Source of the DNA: Bacillota bacterium | GTDB taxonomy: Bacteria > Bacillota > Clostridia > Christensenellales > SZUA-584 | Direction of reading: 5' to 3' | DNA: 60,206 bases | NCBI GenBank assembly: GCA_023436115.1 | Contig: JAEZKQ010000006.1 | Location: 1 to 60,206, forward strand | Part shown: positions 18,215 through 26,270 of the stretch, piece after piece | Layout: each line of letters begins with the position of its first letter | Position numbering within the stretch: position 1 is the first letter of the stretch | Notes under the pieces: generated by a model | Told to the model about the DNA's origin: nothing | Seen by the model: the letters and a program-made list of their open reading frames with translations, nothing else | The model's database searches: none | Position numbers and translations under genes: made by a program

Positions 18215-18243
18215 TTTACTGGGATTAAAATAATTGTTATAAT
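18215..18243 (+). promoter_or_regulatory. Promoter of the DeoR-ATPase genes
   Basis: TTTACT (18215-18220) and TATAAT (18238-18243) have a 17-nt spacer. The start point would be near 18250, about 29 nt before the DeoR ATG. Confidence 0.8.
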
Positions 18244-18278
18244 TAGCTATAAGTAAGCTCCCGATTGGATAATGAATA

Positions 18279-19091
18279 ATGTTTAAAACGACAAGATTAA
18301 CGAAAATAAAAGAAATAATTCTGGACCGGGGACAAGTCAGCGTAAACACATTAAGCAGCCTGCTTAATGTCTCCGTTGTCACTATTCGAAGCGACCTTGA
18401 AGAACTGGAGCGTCAAAGTTTTATACATAGAACACACGGCGGCGCAGTTCTCAATGAAGACTATTTGTTTCAGCAACAGGTTAAGGATGACTTGCAGGGT
18501 GGCGTTTTTGAGTATAATAAGGACAAGGAGCTGATTGGCGAAATTGCCGCCGAACTCGTCCAAGACCATGAATGGATCTTTATCGGGCAAGGATCTACCT
18601 GCTACTATATGGCGCGTGCTCTCCAGAATAAACAGAATATTAATCTGCTGACCAACAATCTTTACGTTGCCGGATGCCTGTCGCAGAACATGTCCGCCAC
18701 CGTGATGTTTACCAGCGGACAGCTGGTCCACAATCGAATGTATATTGCCGGGGATATGCTGATTCAACCGTTCCAGAACTTTCATATTTCCAAAGCTTTT
18801 ATGAGCGTGAGCGGTGTCAATTTTCAAAACGGATTCACCGTCAGCGACTGGCAGGAATACTCAGTTTTTAACAAGATTAGAGAGCGCGCGGGCGAGCTTA
18901 TCATCCTCGCCGATTATACAAAATTCGATAAGCCTGGACCAATTGGTATTGGGGATCTCAAATCGGCGGGAACCGTCGTGACCAATGAGAATATCCCCGA
19001 AAAGTATAAAACGTATTTTTTTGAGAATGGAGTTAAAATTTTTACATCCTATTTAATCAAAAGTTCAGAAGTGAAAGGGAGCCCGAAGTGA
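18279..19091 (+). CDS. DeoR-family transcriptional regulator
   Basis: The 270-residue repressor has the DeoR N-terminal winged helix (LTKIKEIILDRGQ, LSSLLNVSVVTIRSDLEEL, IHRTHGGAVL) and a C-terminal sugar-phosphate-sensing DeoRC domain (IFIGQGSTCYYMARAL, TNNLYVAG, GFTVSDWQEY, ADYTKFDKPG). Ligands of the family are usually phosphorylated sugars, here perhaps the kinase product. It is divergent from the second sugar operon and probably represses it. The ribosome binding site is weak. Its last codons overlap the next gene. Confidence 0.88.
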   Translation: MFKTTRLTKIKEIILDRGQVSVNTLSSLLNVSVVTIRSDLEELERQSFIHRTHGGAVLNEDYLFQQQVKDDLQGGVFEYNKDKELIGEIAAELVQDHEWIFIGQGSTCYYMARALQNKQNINLLTNNLYVAGCLSQNMSATVMFTSGQLVHNRMYIAGDMLIQPFQNFHISKAFMSVSGVNFQNGFTVSDWQEYSVFNKIRERAGELIILADYTKFDKPGPIGIGDLKSAGTVVTNENIPEKYKTYFFENGVKIFTSYLIKSSEVKGSPK

Positions 19092-20575
19092 ATTCAGAAC
19101 CAGTGTTGAGTTTACGTGGAATACACAAGTCGTATTTCAATAATGTCATATTGGATGACATCAGCATTGACTTCTATGCAGCTGAAACTCATGTATTGCT
19201 TGGCAGCAATGGTGCTGGCAAAAGTACCTTGGTTAATATTGTATCCGGAGCAGATTGTGCAACCTCTGGTGATATTATATTCCAAGGTCAAATCTTGAAA
19301 AAGCACTCCGTCCAGGATGCCCTACGGAATGGCATTGCGATCTGTACCCAGGAAATGATGGTGTTCAACAAACTTACTGTGATTGAGAACCTCTTTCTGG
19401 GTCAGGAGATTCGAAATTCTGTGGGGTTACTAGACTGGCGGTCGATGGAGAAGGTGACCCGTACGATATTAGGGCAGCTCAAGCTCAATATCGATCCATA
19501 CAAGCCACTTTTTAAACTATCAGCAGCAGAAAAAAAGCTTGTAGAATTCGGGCGCATATTGATCATGAAGCCCAAAGTGATCATACTCGACGAACTGACG
19601 GATTCACTTACGTTTTCAGAATGCCAAACCATCTTTGGCCTGTTAGACGAACTTATACATACGAATGTCGCCATCATCTATATCACACACCGTATCGATG
19701 AAGCTCTAAACATTGCTGACCGTATTTCCATCATAAAAGACGGTCATATCATCAAGCAGCTGAGCGGTAAGCAGGTCACAAAAGATGATCTTGTTGTAGA
19801 TATGCTCGGCGAACCTTACGTTTCTCATTATCCCAAGCTTAAGACGAGGCGGGGCGAGCCTTTACTTGAAGTGATCAATGTCTCCACCAGTTTAGTGGAA
19901 GATATCTCGTTTGTATTGCATCGAGGAGAGCTCCTGGGTATCGCAGGACTAGTCGGGTCCGGTCGCACCAGCTTACTTCGGGCTGTGGCCGGTCTTGACA
20001 AGCTGGCCAAAGGTGAGGTCGTGCTCTTCCCCGAGGATCCTCAACGGCGCACCAATAGAGGTTTCAATAAGCATATCGCCTTCTTGTCTGAAAACAGGGA
20101 TGAACAGGGTCTTTTTCTTAAAATGGCAACCTATCAGAACATCACAATCAAAAAGCTCAAGCGTGTCAAACGAAACCGCCTTATAAGCCCCAGCCTCGAA
20201 ATGACCGCTAGCCGCGATATCATGAACCGATTAGGAATCAAAACCGGCGACATTAGAAACAAAGTATTGTATTTAAGCGGAGGCAATAAACAAAAGGTAT
20301 TGTTAGCACGAAACATATATGCCAATTGTGAAATTTTTATACTCGACGAGCCCACAAAAGGTGTAGATATTGCGGGCAAGGTAGAAATCTATAATATTAT
20401 CAATGAGCTGCTCAGAAAAGGGGCCGGTATTATCATCGTTTCTTCCGACTTCCCTGAGCTGGCAGGCATGTGCGATCAAATATTCATCATTAAGAAGGGA
20501 CGGATACAAGCGGAGATGAAGCAGGAGGATCACATCGATCGCCATAAGCTTTTTGACATTAGCACTAACATTTAA
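19088..20575 (+). CDS. Sugar-type ABC ATPase without an adjacent permease
   Basis: This 495-residue tandem ATPase of the RbsA group starts with GTG inside the DeoR stop (GTGA), so translation is coupled to the repressor. Domain 1 has Walker A GSNGAGKST, but its signature is degenerate (LSAAEKKLVE) and its Walker B reads ILDELTDS, with Leu in place of the usual Pro. Domain 2 keeps LSGGNKQKVLL and ILDEPTKGVD. No permease or binding protein follows. It may serve the neighbouring permease as an alternative motor, act in regulation, or be a remnant of a lost importer. Confidence 0.8.
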   Translation: MNSEPVLSLRGIHKSYFNNVILDDISIDFYAAETHVLLGSNGAGKSTLVNIVSGADCATSGDIIFQGQILKKHSVQDALRNGIAICTQEMMVFNKLTVIENLFLGQEIRNSVGLLDWRSMEKVTRTILGQLKLNIDPYKPLFKLSAAEKKLVEFGRILIMKPKVIILDELTDSLTFSECQTIFGLLDELIHTNVAIIYITHRIDEALNIADRISIIKDGHIIKQLSGKQVTKDDLVVDMLGEPYVSHYPKLKTRRGEPLLEVINVSTSLVEDISFVLHRGELLGIAGLVGSGRTSLLRAVAGLDKLAKGEVVLFPEDPQRRTNRGFNKHIAFLSENRDEQGLFLKMATYQNITIKKLKRVKRNRLISPSLEMTASRDIMNRLGIKTGDIRNKVLYLSGGNKQKVLLARNIYANCEIFILDEPTKGVDIAGKVEIYNIINELLRKGAGIIIVSSDFPELAGMCDQIFIIKKGRIQAEMKQEDHIDRHKLFDISTNI

Positions 20576-20622
20576 AACTGCTGCGCGCAAGACCTCATTA
20601 GAAATTCGCATAGCAGCTTTTA
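20574..20622 (+). terminator. Possible terminator of the DeoR-ATPase operon
   Basis: AAAACTGCTGCG (20574-20585) can pair with CGCATAGCAGCTTTT (20607-20621) with small bulges. The stem ends in only four T residues. Confidence 0.4.
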
Positions 20623-20774
20623 AACCTATCGGATCAAGCAAACAGGCTTGTTTGCATAGAATTAGCCTCTATACTGTCTTAAACAAAAGAAAAACTTAAT
20701 TTAAATATTTGTTTAACTAACGAGCTACCAAATACCATGTGTTTATGCTTGAAGACCAGTGAGGAGGATACTCC

Positions 20775-21554
20775 TTGGAAAAGCTAATCCACAATGAAGA
20801 TAACCAAATACTTGCTTCTTCTCAAGCCATATTCGGCAACGAAGAAATGTTGTTTCAGGTTGCAGAGCTGTTTCCTTTTCCCATACAGATATTCTCACCG
20901 GACGGCACGGCTGTCTTCTCCAACCGTGCCACGCTAGAAATGTGGAATATTTCAGATGAGTCTCAGATTGTTGGTAAATATAATCTCCTGAAAGACCCCA
21001 TCGTCAACGAACAACTTGGCTTGAAGGAGTATGTCCAAAGAGTCTTCCAGGGAGAAATCGTCCGGGTACCGGATGTAAAAGTACCGCTGGACGCATTTTT
21101 AGAATGGTATGCGCCCAGAAATTCTGACTACGCAATCCAATCCATGTACACGGATATACTTAATTTTCCCATATTTAATGAGAATTATATAATCACACAT
21201 ATCGTCAGCGTTTTCATTCCAAATCGAATCTTCTCAGGTCAGCCGGAAATCGCTAAAGCCAGGCAATATATCGAGACCCACTGGCTGGACGAATTTGCTA
21301 TGGAGAAGATCGCCCAAGCTGCCAACATGAGCCGATATCACTTCGCACGCGTGTTCAAAAAACATACCGGCATGACACCATATAGCTATTATCAGGATAT
21401 TAAGATCAGGAGGCTGAAGGAAGCACTGCGCGACACTAACCTTTCCATCACCCAGGCTTTTGCGTCCTGCGGCGTAGAATACAGCGGTAGCTTTGCCAGG
21501 GTTTTCCGAGACAAGGTGGGTATGACACCGACCCAATATCGCAAGTCTCTGTAA
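20775..21554 (+). CDS. AraC-family regulator with N-terminal PAS domain
   Basis: The 259-residue protein has a PAS-like domain (about residues 22-140: FPFPIQIFSPDGTAVFSNRA, LEMWNISDESQIVG) joined to a two-motif AraC helix-turn-helix (EKIAQAANMSRYHFARVFKKH, ITQAFASCGVEYSGSFARVF, ending GMTPTQYRKSL). It probably activates nearby sugar genes in answer to a small ligand or metabolic state. The TTG start at 20775 follows GAGGAGG by 7 nt. The PAS-AraC arrangement replaces the usual cupin sensor. Confidence 0.87.
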   Translation: MEKLIHNEDNQILASSQAIFGNEEMLFQVAELFPFPIQIFSPDGTAVFSNRATLEMWNISDESQIVGKYNLLKDPIVNEQLGLKEYVQRVFQGEIVRVPDVKVPLDAFLEWYAPRNSDYAIQSMYTDILNFPIFNENYIITHIVSVFIPNRIFSGQPEIAKARQYIETHWLDEFAMEKIAQAANMSRYHFARVFKKHTGMTPYSYYQDIKIRRLKEALRDTNLSITQAFASCGVEYSGSFARVFRDKVGMTPTQYRKSL

Positions 21555-22193
21555 TATCCCGAGGCCCTTCGCAGCGTTCATCTCTCGCGTTTTTTCATGT
21601 GCGCAATATTTCTACCAAATACCGCTTTTTATCGATATTCCTTTTTCGTATTTTTTAATAACCTGTTAGCGAACAACAAATTCGGTAAAAAGACGTTGAG
21701 CTTTCTTGGAAGATGACAGGGAAAACATCAGGCTCTTCTCGCAAGGCATAGCGAATCTGTCCTTACTTGTGGCCCTCTTCGAAAAGAGCGGTACTGTCAT
21801 TTTGGCAAACAGGTCCTTCTTTGGCAAGCAGGGATAAGCGAAAGCGATATTCAGGGCGAAAAGATCAATCTGCTTAGGCCGCATCACCGATGAAAACTAC
21901 GCCGTCTTTGAGACGGACGGTGAGGACACGCTCTATTCTGTGGTCGAGTGTGCGACAGAGGAGGCCGCTGTCAGCAGTGCCAAGGAGATCGACGACGCGG
22001 GATATTCCATTTCCCTTCGAAATGGCAGGTCATCAGCTGCTATAACGCGGACAACAAGGTAGAAGAAAGAAAGCAGTTCCTGACAGCCATTTTGTCGGGT
22101 GAGCCACTGCCCGCGCCGCTGTATTGAGACGCAAACAGGCCCGGGCTTTTTTTGATGATGGCGTAACAAGCCATGCTGTAAGAGGAGATTGAA
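21555..22193. other. Degraded intergenic region
   Basis: No intact gene is supported in these 639 bases. A minus-strand frame at 21666-21887 has no ribosome binding site and overlaps the remnant. A plus-strand gene remnant lies at about 21840-22127. Near 21800-21833 an imperfect 13-nt repeat (TTTGGCAAACAGG and TTTGGCAAGCAGG) recurs at 19-nt spacing. Confidence 0.55.
21840..22127 (+). pseudogene. Frameshifted remnant of an unknown small protein gene
   Basis: Three reading-frame segments join into one plausible protein end. DIQGEKINLL (ending near 21875) continues, after one extra base, as GRITDENYAVFETDGEDTLY and onward to about 22023. A second shift then gives WQVISCYNADNKVEERKQF up to the stop at 22127. 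Codon use is like that of real genes, but the frame is broken at least twice and no start is seen. The family is not recognised. It ends just before the lipoprotein pair and may belong to the same lineage-specific group. Confidence 0.6.
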
Positions 22194-22628
22194 ATGAAAA
22201 AAAATATATGTATCGCGATATCCCTGCTTTTGATGCTGACACTATTGCTGGCTGGGTGCGGTGCTGCATTAACGAACGCTGCGAAGTTAGAGCAATACGA
22301 CATGGGCGACGACGTGATCATAAGCATCACCTCGGTTGTGGGTGAGCGCGAAGTCACCAGTGTAGCGGCCTCTACCAACAACGGGATTGACTCCAAGCAA
22401 TATACGTATGCGAGTGATATGGTCTATGACGACCTGCTGGCATATGTCACCCGGCTCATGGATGGCGGCTGGCTGGTGACGCAGGCCATCGATCTGAACG
22501 TTGTTCCCGGTTCGGGTGAATTGGGAACTCATTCTGTGGACGACGGGAAGATACTACTTGTGTCGTTCGCTTATGACGAGGACGAGTACACTATCAAGGT
22601 TACCAAGGGAAATGGCACACTCGAATAG
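22194..22628 (+). CDS. Small lipoprotein of unknown function
   Basis: The 144-residue protein has a textbook lipoprotein signal peptide (KKNICIAISLLLMLTLL, then LAGCG, Cys22) and a compact domain of about 120 residues with many beta-prone stretches (DDVIISITSVVG, LLVSFAYDEDEYTIKVTKG). GAGGAG upstream of the ATG supports it. It should be anchored on the outer face of the membrane. I do not recognise the family. The next gene, 30 bp on, also encodes a lipoprotein, so the two probably form an operon. Confidence 0.75.
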   Translation: MKKNICIAISLLLMLTLLLAGCGAALTNAAKLEQYDMGDDVIISITSVVGEREVTSVAASTNNGIDSKQYTYASDMVYDDLLAYVTRLMDGGWLVTQAIDLNVVPGSGELGTHSVDDGKILLVSFAYDEDEYTIKVTKGNGTLE

Positions 22629-22658
22629 CACTTTATCGACATAACAGGAGCGTAAAAA

Positions 22659-23540
22659 ATGAAGCATGTGAAACTATTGGCACTCATATTGGCGATGATA
22701 TTGCTTTGCGGGGCGTGTGCGCAGACGCATGAACCCAATTCCCCTTCGCCCAGCACAACACCCGACATATTCTTAGGTGCTGCAGGAGAAGAGAACAGCG
22801 ATCAGGGCGAAACGGATATACAGCAGCAACCGGACGACCATGTTACACAGGATAAGAACAACCGTCTCTATGACCCCAGCATCTATGTCATTGAAGCCTC
22901 CGGCGCATGGCATCAAGAGATCACTGATGGATATTATGCTGACTATGAATGCGAGCTGTATCTGCATAAGGTGGATTCCAACGATAACCGATCGTCTGCA
23001 GGCGTCTATACCGGTTTCTTTTGGCTGAATATGACGCTTGATACCGGGGGATTCGTTGACAGCATGCTGGGCGACGTGCCGGTGGATATGGGCTTTGCCG
23101 CTGGCGGAGAAGGCATCTGCGACAACATCGGCTTCAGCTTGACCACGCGGGACGAGTGGGAGCGCAGCGGCTATGCCATTCCGCTTATGGCGGGCGGCGA
23201 GATCGTACCGGCCGAGGACGTGCTCATGGACAAAGGTAGCCTCATCGTCGTTGCCAAGCAAGTCTATCTTGATGCCGTGGCCTCCGGCATACAGGGTGAA
23301 ACAGTGGAACATCATGACAGCCAGGCCACGGATGTGGAGCTCAGCTACGTCGTTCATATGCAACCCGATGCCTATGAACAGGACGTAGAGCGCGGTGTGA
23401 CGATTTATTTCAGCGACGGTCAAGGTATGTCCTTCACCATATTCGGCACAATGCGCCGCTTGCCGGGCTACCCGGACGATGTGTTGCAATACACGCAGGA
23501 CGCGCCCTATCAGGAGGCGTTAAACCAGCATCTTGAGTAG
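22659..23540 (+). CDS. Lipoprotein of unknown function
   Basis: The 293-residue protein starts with a signal peptide and lipobox (ILLCGACAQ, Cys20), followed by a Pro/Ser/Thr-rich linker and a globular domain from about residue 70 (YVIEASGAWHQEITDGYYAD, YTGFFWLNMTLDTGGFVDSM, VELSYVVHMQPDAYEQDVER). No catalytic motif or known domain is recognised. An ACAGGAGC site lies before the ATG. It may act with the smaller lipoprotein at the cell surface. Confidence 0.75.
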   Translation: MKHVKLLALILAMILLCGACAQTHEPNSPSPSTTPDIFLGAAGEENSDQGETDIQQQPDDHVTQDKNNRLYDPSIYVIEASGAWHQEITDGYYADYECELYLHKVDSNDNRSSAGVYTGFFWLNMTLDTGGFVDSMLGDVPVDMGFAAGGEGICDNIGFSLTTRDEWERSGYAIPLMAGGEIVPAEDVLMDKGSLIVVAKQVYLDAVASGIQGETVEHHDSQATDVELSYVVHMQPDAYEQDVERGVTIYFSDGQGMSFTIFGTMRRLPGYPDDVLQYTQDAPYQEALNQHLE

Positions 23541-23814
23541 TTCTTTATTAACATGCCCAATAGCCCAATTGTAGGGCTGTAGAGCATGCTATATGCTATC
23601 ATACCTTTCAAGTAATAAACATGCAGTGCTAGCTTCAAGTTGAGTATAGGCCTTTTATGAGCCTAACGAGCAAGCGAACAAAAAGGTTTTTGCGGATTTA
23701 AGGCAGCATTTGGCTCTTGTCGGTCTATATCAATATTCCTTTTTATAGCACCCGTGGGGGGGGTTGCTTTTGCATAACAAAAGCGGCCAGTTAGGCCGCT
23801 ATGTAGGCATCTGC
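23541..23814. other. Intergenic region without recognised genes
   Basis: It holds only the terminator of the small minus-strand gene at its right end. A short AGCCC/GGGCT hairpin near 23562-23578 follows the lipoprotein gene but has no T-run. A run of nine G residues lies at 23755-23763. Confidence 0.5.
23776..23800 (-). terminator. Terminator of the small Asp-Arg/Cys gene
   Basis: AGCGGCC (23782-23788) and GGCCGCT (23794-23800) form a perfect 7-bp stem. On the minus strand it is followed by TTTTGTTATG. Confidence 0.75.
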
Positions 23815-24072
23815 TTAGAAACAGCAGTGACAGTTACAGAATGTCACCGCTTCAATTTCTTCCAACCGAATAATAGTGACCCTGTTGCGGCATACAATTT
23901 TAATCGCATCGTCACATACGCCTGTCAGCAAACCCGTAAAGGTACCGCCACACGTTGTCACACATACAAAATTATCAATATTGTCTTCCAATTCGTCTAA
24001 AACACTATCTCGGTGACACCTATCACGATCTCTATCACGATCTCTGTCACGTTCGTTGTCTATACATCCCAT
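23815..24072 (-). CDS. Small protein with Asp-Arg repeat and Cys-rich end
   Basis: The 85-residue protein has no known name. Its N-terminus holds an ERDRDRDRDRDR repeat. The middle (FVCVTTCGGTFTGLLTGVCD, then VTIIRLEEIEAVTF) has the strand-turn pattern of small Sm-like or coat-type beta barrels, and it ends in CNCHCCF. AAAGGAG upstream of the ATG and a good terminator downstream make it a real gene. Cysteine richness and small size recall spore-coat proteins, which fits a spore former, but this is inference. Confidence 0.75.
   Translation of the reverse strand: MGCIDNERDRDRDRDRDRCHRDSVLDELEDNIDNFVCVTTCGGTFTGLLTGVCDDAIKIVCRNRVTIIRLEEIEAVTFCNCHCCF
24020..24055 (-). repeat. 12-nt tandem repeat encoding Asp-Arg
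   Basis: The unit CTATCACGATCT (plus strand) occurs twice in tandem, followed by a third, diverged copy beginning CTGTCACG. It encodes the Asp-Arg tract of the small gene and could change length by slippage in multiples of whole codons. Confidence 0.7.
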
Positions 24073-24153
24073 AGCATTCGCTCCTTTTTATAAGTTTGCT
24101 TATACTATATTATTACGAACGCTTTTTTTTGGTGACATGATGTCCTCCCCCAT

Positions 24154-24906
24154 CTAAAAATCAACCAGACCGTAAACCGCAAGCCGCTTATCCATTTCTT
24201 TTCTGTTCGGACAGTGGGCTTCCAGCTCTTTATAAAAAGCAGCATTATGGCTGGGGCAAGCTATATGACAAAGCTCGTGCATAATGACATAATCTATGAG
24301 TTCCGTTTCGCAGCGCATCAAATGAACGCTTAAGCTTAGTGTCAATCGTTTGGGATTGATACTCCCCCACCGTGTGAGCATGTTTCTCACCGAAATCGGC
24401 AGGTCGTCGACATTGATATTAAAGCGAGGCAGCAGCGCCTGCAAACGCTCGGCAAAAACTTGTTTTGCATTTCGCATCATCCAGCGAGAGAAAAGCTGCT
24501 TCGCGCTTGCTCCCGGCGGTACACACAACACAAGTTCTTTATTATCAAGTCCGGCATATGCGCGGCTTTCTTTCATCACGCGCAAGCTTTTGCGCTGCCC
24601 TAAATATAAGAACGTATCACCGCTTTCATAATTTAAAGGGTAGCCGTGCCGCCGCTGCTTCTCAATAGCGATAAGCCGCTCTTTGATATACGGCTCATTT
24701 TGTTCGACAAATGCTTGGATGCGGCTTTCGGCAAGACGGTAGGGTGCGGAAACGCTCACACGCAAATCGCCCGTTACACGAATTCGCATGTTTTTCATCT
24801 TTTTTCTTTGAACCGTATAACAAATACCGCTCAATAACGTACGATGTTCCATAACTTCATTATAATACAAAAACGTTGTGTTTGTCTTTATGAGCGGCTT
24901 ATGCAT
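24154..24906 (-). CDS. YgjP/SprT-like zinc metallopeptidase domain protein
   Basis: The protein of up to 250 residues belongs to the YgjP (DUF45, WLM-like) group of predicted cytoplasmic zinc peptidases. It carries YVIMHELCHIACPSHNAAFY with the metal-binding HELCH at about 210-214 and a third histidine at 220. The RKKMKNMRIRVTGDLRVSVSAP and TRWGSINPKRLTLS motifs are typical. The start is uncertain: the ATG at 24852 fits the family better than that at 24906. It is divergent from murA and its cellular role is unknown. Confidence 0.85.
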   Translation of the reverse strand: MHKPLIKTNTTFLYYNEVMEHRTLLSGICYTVQRKKMKNMRIRVTGDLRVSVSAPYRLAESRIQAFVEQNEPYIKERLIAIEKQRRHGYPLNYESGDTFLYLGQRKSLRVMKESRAYAGLDNKELVLCVPPGASAKQLFSRWMMRNAKQVFAERLQALLPRFNINVDDLPISVRNMLTRWGSINPKRLTLSLSVHLMRCETELIDYVIMHELCHIACPSHNAAFYKELEAHCPNRKEMDKRLAVYGLVDF

Positions 24907-24987
24907 GTTTTTAATTGCAATTTATTTCAATAGATGATTTTCAATCGCACGGACAGAATAATAACAGTATTGCGCTGAGGTAAAAAC

Positions 24988-26259
24988 ATGACGGATTTCA
25001 AGAACAATGCCGGTGGAAGCTTTAGGATTATAGGGGGCGATGTGCTTTGCGGCGAATGCGATATCAGCACGTCTAAAAACGCCGTATTACCCATATTGGC
25101 AGCCTGCCTGCTCACAAAAGAAACCGTCACGATTCGAAAAGTGCCCGCTATCAGCGACGTTAAGAATATGACTTCACTGTTAAAATCTTTTGGTGCAAGT
25201 ATCTGCATCAGCGGCGACACCATGAAGATTAAGACCAAAACCGTTATCACCACAACGCCGACGGCACATCTAATGGGGCTTTTGCGCGCATCTATACTTT
25301 TTATGGGGCCTCTTCTCGCACGCGAAGGCAGCGTGACAATGCCCTTGCCGGGCGGATGCCGCATTGGTTCACGACCGATTGATCTTCACATACAAGGCTT
25401 TAAAATGCTGGGGGCCAAAGCTATCACCGCTAACGGCAATGTTCATACCTGGGGGCATCCGCTTATAGGCACGGATATTCATTTGCATTTTCCATCAGTC
25501 GGGGCCACTGAAAACATCATGATGGCGGCATCGCTTGCCAAAGGACAAACGCGTATCTTCGGGGCGGCTATTGAGCCCGAGGTTGCCGATCTTGCGGGCT
25601 TTCTTAATGCCATGGGTGCACGCATCTCATTTTGCGGCCACGATTGTATCACAATAGACGGGGTTACCGAATTGCATGGTACCGAGTATACACCCATACC
25701 CGATCGCATAGAGGCCGGCACACTGATGCTTGCGGCGGCTGTCACCGGCGGTGAGGTACGCCTAAACCGCGTCAACGCTGAACATTTGCGTCCCGTATGT
25801 GATAAGCTCTCCGAAGCCGGAGCAGAAATCTTTCCTTATGAAAACGGTCTTATGGTGCGCGGGCGCGTTGCTCAGCCTATGAATATCGTCTCATCGCCCT
25901 ACCCCGGTTTTCCAACGGATATGCAGGCTCCTTTTTTAGCTGCATGCTGCCTTGCAAAAGGAAAAAGCACTGTGAGTGAGACAGTGTTTGAAAACCGTTT
26001 TTTACATGTCGGCGAGCTTAAGAAAATGGGAGCCGATATTACGATAACAGGCAATATCGCCGTCATCAAGGGCACTGGCATGTTGCACGGCGCACACGTC
26101 ATCGCAACAGACTTACGCGCAGGCGCGGCGCTGTGTGTTGCAGCGCTGCTTGCCCAAGGCGAAACATTAATTGCCGATATTTATCATTTAGACAGGGGCT
26201 ATGAAAAATTAGAGAATAAGCTGCTTAAGCTTGGCGCGCATATTACACGTATGTCATAA
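24988..26259 (+). CDS. murA: UDP-N-acetylglucosamine 1-carboxyvinyltransferase
   Basis: MurA transfers enolpyruvate from PEP to UDP-GlcNAc, the first committed step of peptidoglycan synthesis, in the cytoplasm. The 423-residue protein has the conserved N-terminal Lys-Asn pair (STSKNAVLP) and the reactive cysteine Cys124 in PLPGGCRIGSRPIDLH, which is the fosfomycin target. The EPSP synthase-like double fold is complete to the C-terminal GYEKLENKL. GAGGT precedes the ATG. The murA-spoIID-spoIIQ order is the usual Bacillota arrangement. Confidence 0.96.
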   Translation: MTDFKNNAGGSFRIIGGDVLCGECDISTSKNAVLPILAACLLTKETVTIRKVPAISDVKNMTSLLKSFGASICISGDTMKIKTKTVITTTPTAHLMGLLRASILFMGPLLAREGSVTMPLPGGCRIGSRPIDLHIQGFKMLGAKAITANGNVHTWGHPLIGTDIHLHFPSVGATENIMMAASLAKGQTRIFGAAIEPEVADLAGFLNAMGARISFCGHDCITIDGVTELHGTEYTPIPDRIEAGTLMLAAAVTGGEVRLNRVNAEHLRPVCDKLSEAGAEIFPYENGLMVRGRVAQPMNIVSSPYPGFPTDMQAPFLAACCLAKGKSTVSETVFENRFLHVGELKKMGADITITGNIAVIKGTGMLHGAHVIATDLRAGAALCVAALLAQGETLIADIYHLDRGYEKLENKLLKLGAHITRMS

Positions 26260-26270
26260 TCACTTCAGCG

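Noticed and set aside
21666..21887. Minus-strand 73-codon frame
   Set aside because: It has no ribosome binding site, overlaps the plus-strand gene remnant, and shows no clear motif.
24001..24060. CRISPR-like repeat
   Set aside because: The short tandem units are adjacent without spacers and lie within the coding sequence of the Asp-Arg protein.
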